Assembly: GCA_005880165.1 (NCBI GenBank)
Contig: VBJP01000093.1
Coordinates: forward strand, 1 to 6,424
Source: Chloroflexota bacterium
Lineage (GTDB): Bacteria > Chloroflexota > Limnocylindria > QHBO01
DNA length: 6,424 bases
Direction of reading: 5' to 3'
In this document: positions 1 through 6,424 of the stretch, in pieces
Layout: each line of letters starts with the position of its first letter
How positions within the stretch are numbered: the first letter of the stretch is position 1
Position numbers and translations under genes: made by a program
Notes under the pieces: generated by a model
Database searches by the model: none
What the model saw: the letters and a program-made list of their open reading frames with translations, nothing else
Told to the model about the DNA's origin: nothing

Positions 1-23
1 ATTTCCGCCAGGCGAGGAAGGCC

Positions 24-1361
24 GTGCCGTCCATCCCCATCGACCGCCATAGCCTGGAAAATGGCCTGCGCGTGATCCTGTCGCGGGATGACCGTGCGCC
101 GGTGGTCGCCGTCAACCTGTGGTATGACGTCGCGAGCAAGCACGAAAAGCCCGGCAAGACCGGCTTCGCGCACCTCTTCGAGCACATGATGTTCCAGGGC
201 TCGGAGCACGTCGACAAGGGCCAGCATTTCAGCCTGGTCCAGGGCGCCGGTGGCACCCTGAACGCGAGCACCTGGCTGGATCGCACCAACTACTTCGAGA
301 CGCTGCCGAGTCATCAGCTCGAGCTCGCCCTGTGGCTCGAAGCCGACCGCATGGCGCGCCTCGTCGGTGCCATGACCCAGGAGAAGCTCGACAACCAGAT
401 CGACGTGGTGAAGAACGAGCGTCGCTCATCGGTCGACAACCAGCCGTACGGGACGTGGGACGAGAAGCTGCAGGAGCTCGTCTACCCCGACGAGCATCCC
501 TACCACCACTCGGTGCTGGGCTCGATGGAGGATCTCGAGGCTGCGTCGCTCCACGACGTGAGCGAATTCTTCGAGACCTTCTATCGGCCGAACAACGCGG
601 TCCTGTCGATCGTTGGCGATTTCGAGCCAGACGCGGCCATGGCGCTGGTCGAGCGACATCTGGGTCCGATCCCGGCCAATCTGGCTCTGCCTCCGCAACC
701 AGACGTGGCGCTTGACCCTGTGCTCATGGGCAGAGAGCGACGCGAGGTGCTGCCCGACAAGGTGCCACTGCCGCGCACCTATCTCGCCTACCGCATTCCA
801 ACCTACGGGACCCCGGGGTTCGACGCTATCGAGGTCGGCGCCGACGTGCTCGGGACCGGCCGCGCCAGCCGCCTGTATGCGAACCTGGTGCGAGTCCGAC
901 AGGTGGCGCAGGACGTGGCCATCTTCCCGTTCCCTCTGATCGGAGGGGCCGCGATGCTGGCGGTGTGGGCGACCGCGAGGCCAGGCGTGGAGGCCGCGAT
1001 CGTCGAGGCGGCCATGCAGGATGAGATCGCGCGGCTGCGCGAGTTGGGGCCGACCGACGAGGACCTCGACCGGGTCCGCAACCTCCATGACGCCGCGGTG
1101 GCGACCTCGCTGGAGCAGGTCAGCGAGCGGGCTGATCGGCTGTCCATGTACACGACCTTCTTCGACGACCCGGCGCGGATCAACACCGAGATGAGCCGAT
1201 ACAGCGCGGTGACCGCCGACCAGGTGCGCAATACGTTCGCCTCCCACGTCCGGCCCGATAACCAGGTCGTGCTCACCTACGTCCCGGCCGAGGACGGCGC
1301 TCGGACCGCCGGTGCCACGACCGCCAAGGATGAGGCGCGGGCGGCGGTGGAGCAGTCATGA
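24..1361 (+). CDS. M16 family zinc metallopeptidase, catalytic subunit
   Basis: Zinc-dependent peptidase of the pitrilysin/insulinase M16 family (M16B, processing-peptidase type), expected to cut peptides or unfolded proteins inside a clam-shell chamber. The inverted zinc motif HLFEH lies at residues 50-54, with the family's third ligand probably Glu132 in VVKNERR. The N-terminal LENGLRVIL strand and the middle HxxYRPNNAVL-like segment are typical. The length of 445 aa fits one M16B subunit. Around residues 286-296 (NLVRVRQVAQ) the substrate-binding Tyr of the family is replaced by Gln296, as in catalytic subunits that need a partner; the next gene supplies that partner. The start chosen is GTG at 24, just after a purine-rich GAGGAAG (14-20) that sits rather close. 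The frame stays open to the left edge, so a longer N-terminus, even a signal peptide, cannot be excluded. As called, no signal peptide is visible and the protein would be cytoplasmic. The family call is very secure; the substrate is unknown. Confidence 0.95.
   Translation: MPSIPIDRHSLENGLRVILSRDDRAPVVAVNLWYDVASKHEKPGKTGFAHLFEHMMFQGSEHVDKGQHFSLVQGAGGTLNASTWLDRTNYFETLPSHQLELALWLEADRMARLVGAMTQEKLDNQIDVVKNERRSSVDNQPYGTWDEKLQELVYPDEHPYHHSVLGSMEDLEAASLHDVSEFFETFYRPNNAVLSIVGDFEPDAAMALVERHLGPIPANLALPPQPDVALDPVLMGRERREVLPDKVPLPRTYLAYRIPTYGTPGFDAIEVGADVLGTGRASRLYANLVRVRQVAQDVAIFPFPLIGGAAMLAVWATARPGVEAAIVEAAMQDEIARLRELGPTDEDLDRVRNLHDAAVATSLEQVSERADRLSMYTTFFDDPARINTEMSRYSAVTADQVRNTFASHVRPDNQVVLTYVPAEDGARTAGATTAKDEARAAVEQS
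1346..1352 (+). promoter_or_regulatory. Ribosome binding site of the second M16 gene
   Basis: GGTGGAG lies 5 bases before the ATG at 1358, inside the end of the preceding gene. It supports this start and translation coupled to the upstream M16 subunit. Confidence 0.6.
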
Positions 1362-2713
1362 CGGCAACGCTGAGCGTCCCTCCTCCGCCCGCCTCACCGC
1401 GCCCCTATCACTTCCCCGCCTTCGAGCGTCGCGCGCTGCGCAACGGCCTGAACCTGTGGCTCGTTCCCCTGCCGGATCGGGAGCTCGTGAACGTCCACCT
1501 CGTCATCGACGCTGGGGCCGCCGCAGAGGACGAGGCGAACGCCGGCGTCGCGGCGCTGACGGCGCAGCTCCTGGTCACCGGAACGCGAAGACTGGACGCC
1601 GCAGCATTCGCCGACACCACCGAGCGGCTCGGCATCGAGATGAGCAGCGAATCCTCCTGGGACTGGGCGCGCGCCGCCTTCCAGTCCGTGCCGCGACACC
1701 TCGACGAGGGCTTGGCCCTCCTGGCGGAGATGGTCCGCGAGCCCAGGCTCGACCCCGGTGAGTTCGAGCGGCTGAAGGCGGAACGGCTGACCGACATCCT
1801 GCAGGCGCGGGCGGACCCTGGCCGTCTCGCCGATGAGCGCTTCCTCCGGCAGCTGTACGACGAGGCGACGCCCTATCACCGCCTCTCGGCCGGCACGCCC
1901 GAGAGCGTCACGCCGCTGACCCTCGACGACGTGCGCAGACACCACAGCACCCACTACCTCCCAGGGCGCGCCAACCTGATCGTGGCCGGCGCCTTCGATC
2001 CGGATGCGGTTGTGCGCTCCGCCCAGGAGCGCCTTGGCGACTGGGGCGGGACGGGGCCGGGGCATCGCGACATCGAGCCGCATGCGGCTGGCGGGAGGCG
2101 CATCGTCCTGGTCGACCGTCCGGGTTCGGTGCAGAGTGAGCTGCGAGTCGGCCTCATCGGAATCAGCAGGCTCGACACACGGTTCTTCAAGGCAAGCGTG
2201 ATGTCCGCGGTGCTCGGTGGCGTGTTCTGGAGTCGACTCAACGTGCGGCTCCGGGAGGAGCTTGGATACACGTACGGCGCCCATACCTACCTGGACCTGC
2301 GTCGTGCCCGCGGACCGTTCCAGGTGAGGACCGCGGTGCAGACCGAGGTGACCGCGCCGGCGCTCACCGAGCTCCTCGGCCAGCTCGACAGGATCCGCAG
2401 CGAAGACGTGCCGGCCAAGGAGCTGCGCGAGGTGAAGGACTACCTGATCGGCGTCTTCCCGCTGCGCTTCGAGTCGACCGGTGGCATGGCCGCCGCCATG
2501 GAGCCGCTGGCCAACTATGGACTCCCTGACGACTTCTGGCAGACCTATCGCGACAACCTCGATGCCGTGTCCGATAGCGATGTGACGACGACAGCGGCTG
2601 AGCTGATCGTCCCGGATCAGCTGCTCTGCCTGATCGTCGGCGACGCCGCCAAGGTGCGCGGCGAGCTCGAGGCGACTGGCGTTGGACCGATGGAGGTCGG
2701 CACGCCCGACTAG
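1358..2713 (+). CDS. M16 family peptidase, non-catalytic partner subunit
   Basis: Second M16 subunit of 451 aa, the same fold as its neighbour (LRNGLNLWLVP strand near residue 27, and YLPGRANLIVAG in the middle). The zinc site is gone: where the partner has HLFEH this protein has ALTAQ (Ala66, Ala69, Gln70), so it should not bind zinc or cleave. It keeps what the catalytic subunit lacks, the C-terminal Arg/Tyr signature in LREELGYTYG (Arg299 and Tyr306; Arg297/Tyr304 is the alternative pairing), which in this family holds the substrate backbone. Known two-subunit M16B enzymes divide labour in this way. The ATG overlaps the previous stop as ATGA, so near-equal synthesis of both subunits is likely. 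No signal peptide is seen; the N-terminus is Pro-rich (residues 8-16). The gene ends on a TAG that shares bases with the stop of the convergent kinase gene. The inactive-partner role is inferred from the missing ligands. Confidence 0.93.
   Translation: MTATLSVPPPPASPRPYHFPAFERRALRNGLNLWLVPLPDRELVNVHLVIDAGAAAEDEANAGVAALTAQLLVTGTRRLDAAAFADTTERLGIEMSSESSWDWARAAFQSVPRHLDEGLALLAEMVREPRLDPGEFERLKAERLTDILQARADPGRLADERFLRQLYDEATPYHRLSAGTPESVTPLTLDDVRRHHSTHYLPGRANLIVAGAFDPDAVVRSAQERLGDWGGTGPGHRDIEPHAAGGRRIVLVDRPGSVQSELRVGLIGISRLDTRFFKASVMSAVLGGVFWSRLNVRLREELGYTYGAHTYLDLRRARGPFQVRTAVQTEVTAPALTELLGQLDRIRSEDVPAKELREVKDYLIGVFPLRFESTGGMAAAMEPLANYGLPDDFWQTYRDNLDAVSDSDVTTTAAELIVPDQLLCLIVGDAAKVRGELEATGVGPMEVGTPD
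2710..2713. other. Shared CTAG: overlapping stop codons of convergent genes
   Basis: The palindrome CTAG holds two stop codons. TAG at 2711-2713 ends the M16 partner on the + strand, and TAG read from 2712 to 2710 ends the histidine kinase on the - strand. No intergenic space is left for a terminator, and I see no stem followed by a T-run on either side. Both transcripts must therefore run into the opposing gene or stop by another mechanism. Confidence 0.9.
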
Positions 2714-4329
2714 CGGGGGTTGGCGGCCGCGATCCCGGCCTCGTGCTCTTGGACGGGCTTCTCGTCAGCGGGCTCGCGCACGCGGGCTTCGTCGGCCCCT
2801 GCCCCACCATCGGCCCCGACGACCAACTCTGCGGCGCCTGGCCCTGGCTCGGAGGGTTGCGACCTCGTGCCGGATCGCTCCGGCGAACGTACCCAGCGCA
2901 GGACGAAGATGGCCTGCGGTCGGCGCTGCTCGAGCTGCACCGATCCACCCTGCGCGGTCATCATGGCGTCCGTCAGGAAGAGTCCCAGCCCGAGTCCTCG
3001 ACCAGCCGCCATGCGCTCCTTGAAGAGGCGCTCGGCCACGTCGTCGGCGATCCCCGGCCCGCCGTCCGAGACCCGCAGCATCACCTGGTCCGGGCCTGCT
3101 TCGAGGCTGACCTGGATGGGTGCCTTCTCGTTGGAGTAGCGATCGGCGTTGGTGAGCAGGTTGGTGATTGCCTGCTCGGTGAGTCGCTGGTCGCCCAGCG
3201 CGCGAGGACGGCCCCGTACGCGGACCCGTACCGGGCGGTCGGATCCGCGGGTCCGCAGCCGCTCGATGGCGGCGTTCACTGCCCGGCGCGGGTCGAACGG
3301 CTCGTTGACCGCTTCGACCATGCCGGAATCGGCCCGAGAGTACATCTCGAGGCGCTCGAGGACCGCGATCGCCGCCTCGACTGATTCCAGGGCGCGCACA
3401 CCGTGCTGCGCCGACCGCTCGGGGGCATCTGCCTCGCGCTGCGCAAGCTCGATGCGCGCTCGCGCGACGGCGAGGGGATTGCGCAGCTCGTGCGCCACGA
3501 AGCTCGCGAATCGGCTGAGCCTGCGGCGCTCGTCCTCCTCGCGGCCCACGTCGCGCAGGAGGAGCACCGCGCCTCCGCCCGGAATGGGAGTGCCCTCCAC
3601 GTCGATGAGCAGGTCACGCCCCGACATGGGCAGGCGGACGAACATCCGCCGACGAAGCGCCTGGGTCTGCGCGGCCACCTGCGGGTACTCGGCTTGGGCC
3701 AGGGCGGTGCCCTGCTCGTCGCGCGGGTCGGTGCTGTTGCCCCATTCAGCGAGCTCCCGCTCGATGAAGGATCGTCCAAAGAGGCGCAATGCTGCGCGAT
3801 TGGCATACGTGCCACGCCCGTCACCGTCATACACGATCAGCGGCTCGGGGATGACTTCGGCCACCTCCGCCAGGCGGGCGCGGTCCGCCTCGGCGCGGCG
3901 TCCTGCGCTATCCACCTCGCGACGGACGTCGTCGGCGTGCTGCCGTTCCTCCTCAAGGCGTTTGCGGACCACCGCGCTTGCGTCGCGGGCCTCGAGCAGC
4001 GCCGCCCGTTCGCGCTCCGCCCGGAAGGCCAGCAGGATGACGAACGGCGAGCCGACCACGAAGGCGCTGATGCGGATGAGCTCGGCCATGGACGCCGTCG
4101 GCCGCTCCGGAAACGCGTTCATGAGGATCATCACGAGGCTCGCCGCGATGTATGCGTAAAGGGACGCGGCGGCTCCCAGCCCAAGGCCGACGAGGGCGAT
4201 GGCAAGCACGACGAGCACGATAAGCGTCGTCGCTCCCCCGGACAGCTGCCCGAGAGCACCAGATGCGAGAGCCGCGATCACCCCGATCGCGGTGCCCAGC
4301 AGCGCCCGGCGATCAAAACGGAGCCTCAT
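2710..4329 (-). CDS. Membrane PAS-domain sensor histidine kinase (orphan)
   Basis: Sensor kinase of 539 aa, expected to autophosphorylate on His and pass the phosphate to a response regulator. In order: about four hydrophobic segments (roughly residues 10-28, 34-52, 54-71, 86-102), a charged coiled coil (about 103-155), a PAS-like domain (about 151-265, with IPEPLIVYDGDGRGTYAN), the HisKA helix with FVAHELRNP and phospho-acceptor His280, then the ATPase domain: N box NLLTNADRYS (Asn394), G1 box DGGPGI (Asp422), a short ATP lid, and G2 box GRGLGLGLF (about 443-451). All catalytic boxes look intact. The loops between membrane segments are short, so sensing through the membrane part or PAS is more likely than by a large external domain. 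A Pro/Gly/Ala/Glu-rich tail of about 55 residues follows the catalytic core. The ATG has GGAGG at 4339-4343 (9-base spacing) and overlaps the stop of the upstream J-domain gene (ATGA), so the two are probably cotranscribed. No response regulator lies in the window, and the signal is unknown. Confidence 0.93.
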   Translation of the reverse strand: MRLRFDRRALLGTAIGVIAALASGALGQLSGGATTLIVLVVLAIALVGLGLGAAASLYAYIAASLVMILMNAFPERPTASMAELIRISAFVVGSPFVILLAFRAERERAALLEARDASAVVRKRLEEERQHADDVRREVDSAGRRAEADRARLAEVAEVIPEPLIVYDGDGRGTYANRAALRLFGRSFIERELAEWGNSTDPRDEQGTALAQAEYPQVAAQTQALRRRMFVRLPMSGRDLLIDVEGTPIPGGGAVLLLRDVGREEDERRRLSRFASFVAHELRNPLAVARARIELAQREADAPERSAQHGVRALESVEAAIAVLERLEMYSRADSGMVEAVNEPFDPRRAVNAAIERLRTRGSDRPVRVRVRGRPRALGDQRLTEQAITNLLTNADRYSNEKAPIQVSLEAGPDQVMLRVSDGGPGIADDVAERLFKERMAAGRGLGLGLFLTDAMMTAQGGSVQLEQRRPQAIFVLRWVRSPERSGTRSQPSEPGPGAAELVVGADGGAGADEARVREPADEKPVQEHEAGIAAANPR

Positions 4330-5492
4330 GACGCCACGCCTCCGGCCGCCGAAACGAGCTGGTGCTTCCGCCTGCGAGCCAGCGTGAGTCGGCGTCGGGC
4401 GGCGCTCAGGCGGCGCACCGGGTCACCGTGGATCAGGCGAGAGTTGAGGGCCTCCGGATGCTCTCCTCGCGCGATCTCGGCGAGCAGCGCCGACGCGCGA
4501 TCAGTCTCCCCCGCCTCGGTCAGCAGCTGCACCAGGCTGAACCAGCGGCCGGGCTCCGCAACGGGCGATGCGGCGATCCGCTCGACGAGCTCCGATGCGC
4601 GTTCTCCATGACCGGCGCGACGGTGGGCGGCGATGGCGGCGCGCACGTCGGCGATCGACGGCTCGACCCCGAGCGCCTCAAGGAAGTTCAGGAGCAGCTC
4701 GGCGTTCTCCGCTCGATCTACCGCGCGTCCACGCCGCACCTGCACGTCGCGGAACTCGCCAAGCAGGATCCGAAGCTCGCGATCCGTCCAGCGGCGCTGC
4801 ACGCCCTCGGCCGGCCACCGTTCACCGACCCGCTGGAGGAAGGACGCGCCACGCAGGTACATCCCGGTCGCGAGGTAGGCCTCGCGCAGGTTGGCCTGGA
4901 CGAGGGTGTCGAACGAGGGATCGAGCTCCACGAGACGCTCGATGGCCCCAACCCAGTCGTCGATGCGGTTCCGATCCCGGTAGTGCTGCGCCGCGTAGCG
5001 GAGCCAGTAGTGCTCGCGGTGCGTCCGCCAATCCTGGCCCTCGATGTGGTGCTCGACGATCCATCGGTCCTGTGCGCTCGGTCCCTGCATCCAGACCGCC
5101 ACGGGAACCCGAAAGCCGGCGACGTTGCGCCATTGTGGTTGGTGCCACCGGCTCGGCGCGACCGCGGCCACCCGAGAGCGCTGCAGCGGCGCGATGGGTC
5201 GCTCCCCCGCCTCGAGCGGCCAGTCCAGGGTTGCCGCCGTCCCCCGCTCGAAGGCGCGATCGTAGTGAAGCCGGCGCAGCGGGTCGCGCAGAACCGCCCA
5301 TGCGCGGTTGAGGACCGAGGTTCGGCGCGTGGCGAGGTCGCTCGATGCCGCGCGGTCCGGGTGGTGGCGCAGCACCGACTCCCGGAAGGCGGCTCGCAGC
5401 TCGCCTGCGCTGGCGGACGGCTCCGCGCCCAGGACCGCATAGAAGTCGCGCTGCTCGGTGCGGACCGGATCGAGGGCAGGATCGATGGGCAT
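4326..5492 (-). CDS. J-domain (DnaJ-like) protein with TPR-like repeats
   Basis: Protein of 388 aa with an N-terminal J domain (about residues 14-82): DFYAVLG helix I, the AAFRESVLRHHPDR helix II/loop with the essential HPD at 44-46, helix III with NRAWAVL, and LRRLHYDRAF. HPD loops stimulate Hsp70 (DnaK) ATPase, so this is probably a co-chaperone. The Gly/Phe region and the CxxCxGxG zinc fingers of true DnaJ are absent, so it is a class C J protein. Residues 116-163 are Trp-rich (Trp116, 121, 134, 144, 155, 163) and match no family I can name. From about 162 the chain looks like helical TPR-type repeats (for example DDWVGAIERLVELDPSF, then AYLATGMYLRGASFLQRV), ending in a basic tail rich in Arg. 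No membrane segment is seen. ATG 5492 is chosen because the J domain starts soon after and a -10-like TAGACT lies 7 bases upstream; an in-frame ATG at 5522 would add ten residues. It is the first gene of an operon with the kinase. The client is unknown. Confidence 0.88.
   Translation of the reverse strand: MPIDPALDPVRTEQRDFYAVLGAEPSASAGELRAAFRESVLRHHPDRAASSDLATRRTSVLNRAWAVLRDPLRRLHYDRAFERGTAATLDWPLEAGERPIAPLQRSRVAAVAPSRWHQPQWRNVAGFRVPVAVWMQGPSAQDRWIVEHHIEGQDWRTHREHYWLRYAAQHYRDRNRIDDWVGAIERLVELDPSFDTLVQANLREAYLATGMYLRGASFLQRVGERWPAEGVQRRWTDRELRILLGEFRDVQVRRGRAVDRAENAELLLNFLEALGVEPSIADVRAAIAAHRRAGHGERASELVERIAASPVAEPGRWFSLVQLLTEAGETDRASALLAEIARGEHPEALNSRLIHGDPVRRLSAARRRLTLARRRKHQLVSAAGGVAS
4339..4343 (-). 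promoter_or_regulatory. Ribosome binding site of the histidine kinase gene
   Basis: Read on the - strand, GGAGG lies 9 bases before the kinase ATG (4329-4327), inside the 3' end of the J-domain gene. It fixes the kinase start and gives the coupled gene its own ribosome entry. Confidence 0.6.
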
Positions 5493-5499
5493 TCGATCG

Positions 5500-5529
5500 A
5501 GTCTAGCCCTCCTCCTGTCCATTCCCCAA
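5500..5529 (-). promoter_or_regulatory. Putative leaderless promoter of the J-protein/kinase operon
   Basis: On the - strand, TAGACT (5505-5500) fits a TANNNT -10 box. After it come 7 bases and then the ATG at 5492, which places transcription start at or next to the start codon. A partial -35 box, TTGGGG (5529-5524), lies 18 bases further up and matches only the first three bases of TTGACA. The nearby AGGAGGAGGG is 14 or more bases from this ATG, far for a normal ribosome site. Assigned from pattern and spacing only. Confidence 0.45.
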
Positions 5530-5534
5530 GCCGT

Positions 5535-5540
5535 TATGCT
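5535..5540 (+). promoter_or_regulatory. Putative -10 box of cyanophycinase (leaderless)
   Basis: TATGCT fits TANNNT and lies exactly 7 bases before the ATG at 5548, the same geometry as on the opposite strand. No Shine-Dalgarno sequence precedes that ATG, which fits a leaderless mRNA. I see no good -35 box at 16-18 bases upstream. Pattern-based only. Confidence 0.45.
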
Positions 5541-5547
5541 GCCGCGC

Positions 5548-6424
5548 ATGGTCGAGACGCCACGCACGGCGGCGCCCAGAGCCGGCCACCTCCTGATCAT
5601 TGGTGGAGCGGAGGACAAGCTTCGCCAGCGGCAGATCCTGTCGCGCTTCGTCAACCTCGCCGGCGGCCACGACGCGAAGGTCGTGGTCATCAGCACCGCC
5701 AGCTCCCTGGGCGACGAGGCGACCGAGCTGTATCGGTCGCTCTTCCACGCCATGGGCGTGGCCGAGGTGAGCGGCATTCGGCCGCTCAGCCGCGAGGAGG
5801 CCAACGACCCGCGCCTCAGCGATCTCCTGGAGGGGGCGACGGGCATCTTCATGACTGGCGGCAACCAGCTGCGGCTGGCGAGCGTGATCGGCGGGACCCT
5901 GCTGGGAAGGGCGATCGTCGATCGGCACCGCCACGGGGCGATCGTGGCCGGGACGAGCGCCGGCGCCTCGGCCATCAGCAGCTACATGGTCGCCTTCGGC
6001 ACCTCGGGAGCGACGCCCAAGCAGCGCATGACCCAGCTCAGCGCCGGGCTCGGACTGCTGACCGGAGCGATCATCGACCAGCACTTCGAACAGCGGAATC
6101 GGATCGGGCGGCTACTGGCGCTTGTCGCACAGTCGCCGTCGCTGCTGGGCATCGGCATCGACGAGGACACTGCGGCGCTGGTCAGCCCATCGGGCATGCT
6201 CGAAGTCCTCGGCAAGGGATCGGTCACCATCCTGGATCCGACCAGGCTTCAGACCGATGCCTACGAGGTTAAGCGTCATCGGCCGATCATGGTGAGCGGC
6301 GTCATCCTGCATTCGCTGCCGGCGGGGTATCGATTCGATCTTCGAAAGCGAAAGCTGCTCGCCCCGCTCCGTCCGGTCGCCAGCACCGATCGGGAGGTTG
6401 CCTCGCTCGAGGCGGCGGGCAGGC
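5548..6424 (+). CDS. cphB: Cyanophycinase (peptidase S51), 3' end beyond window
   Basis: Serine peptidase that cuts cyanophycin (multi-L-arginyl-poly-L-aspartate) into beta-Asp-Arg dipeptides, releasing stored nitrogen; cytoplasmic in known bacterial storage users. Family landmarks are in order: GHLLIIGGAEDK (13-24), the FMTGGNQLRL pocket (Gln107), the nucleophile elbow GTSAGA with Ser137, and DQHFEQRNRIGRLL with Asp177, His179 and Arg183/185/188, then GIGIDEDTA. The Ser-to-His spacing of 42 equals that of the Synechocystis enzyme as I remember it (Ser132, His174), and the Asp/Arg positions that read the substrate are also kept, so it should be active. There are 292 codons without a stop before the edge, already slightly above the usual 270-290, so the end should be close. 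ATG 5548 is preferred; an in-frame ATG at 5536 would add four residues but overlaps the proposed -10 box. No signal peptide is visible. In other bacteria the cyanophycin synthetase gene cphA often follows; that would lie outside the window. Confidence 0.93.
   Translation, partial: MVETPRTAAPRAGHLLIIGGAEDKLRQRQILSRFVNLAGGHDAKVVVISTASSLGDEATELYRSLFHAMGVAEVSGIRPLSREEANDPRLSDLLEGATGIFMTGGNQLRLASVIGGTLLGRAIVDRHRHGAIVAGTSAGASAISSYMVAFGTSGATPKQRMTQLSAGLGLLTGAIIDQHFEQRNRIGRLLALVAQSPSLLGIGIDEDTAALVSPSGMLEVLGKGSVTILDPTRLQTDAYEVKRHRPIMVSGVILHSLPAGYRFDLRKRKLLAPLRPVASTDREVASLEAAGR

Larger units (their letters stand above)
5493..5547. other. 55-base divergent intergenic region
   Basis: This is the only clear non-coding gap. 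It separates the leftward J-protein/kinase operon from the rightward cyanophycinase gene, so it must carry both promoters if these are transcription units. It also contains an AGGAGGAGGG run on the - strand (5516-5507) and the 8-base palindrome TCGATCGA (5493-5500). Confidence 0.75.

Noticed and set aside
426..2284. Long - strand frames opposite the two M16 genes
   Set aside because: No recognisable domain, and they are antisense to well-conserved M16 motifs.
2705..2717. CCCG-ACTAG-CGGG hairpin at the convergent junction as a terminator
   Set aside because: The stem has only 4 base pairs and no T-run follows on either strand.
3149..4611. Long + strand frames opposite the kinase and J-protein genes
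   Set aside because: They are reverse-strand shadows: the opposite strand carries intact H, N, G1 and G2 kinase boxes and the coding signal of the J-protein gene.
5493..5500. TCGATCGA palindrome as an operator
   Set aside because: Eight-base palindromes of this kind arise often by chance; no second half-site or repeat is seen nearby, although its position between the -10 box and ATG is suggestive.
5493..5975. Extension of the J-domain protein to a start at 5975
   Set aside because: The extra 161 residues lie antisense to the clearly conserved cyanophycinase, and the J domain begins normally just after ATG 5492.
4362..6272. A 636-codon open frame on the + strand
   Set aside because: It runs antisense to the J-domain gene and out of frame through cyanophycinase. 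It has Arg/Pro/Ala-rich shadow composition and no family motif; high GC makes such long frames common.

Overview
This is a compact, very GC-rich bacterial segment (roughly two thirds G+C by eye) with five protein genes, almost no non-coding DNA, and no RNA genes, mobile elements, CRISPR arrays or long repeats that I can see. The mix suggests an environmental, non-proteobacterial, high-GC bacterium: a paired active/inactive M16 peptidase, cyanophycinase, a J-domain/TPR protein, and apparently leaderless promoters. Chloroflexota (for example Limnocylindria-like lineages) is my best guess. That is an inference from gene content and style, not a search result.

Layout. Positions 24-2713 (+) hold two M16-family zinc peptidase subunits overlapping by ATGA. 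The first carries the HxxEH zinc site. The second has lost it but keeps the C-terminal Arg/Tyr substrate-binding signature, so together they look like one heterodimeric protease. Positions 2710-5492 (-) hold a two-gene operon read leftward: first a J-domain protein with a Trp-rich middle and TPR-like helices, then, again with an ATGA overlap, a membrane-anchored PAS histidine kinase with no response regulator in the window. The M16 operon and the kinase gene converge so tightly that their TAG stop codons share the palindrome CTAG at 2710-2713. From 5548 (+) to the right edge runs a cyanophycinase gene (peptidase S51), cut off by the window end.

The only real intergenic stretch is the 55 bases at 5493-5547 between the divergent J-protein and cyanophycinase genes. 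On each strand a TANNNT -10-like hexamer lies exactly 7 bases before an ATG. This suggests two back-to-back leaderless promoters.

How the genes may work together. The M16 pair should degrade peptides. Cyanophycinase releases Asp-Arg dipeptides from the storage polymer cyanophycin. The J protein should recruit an Hsp70, and its coupling to a sensor kinase hints at a proteostasis or envelope signal, but that link is speculative. Nothing here amounts to a clearly new system. The most unusual items are the J-protein/kinase operon, the mirrored leaderless promoters and the stop-on-stop gene junction.
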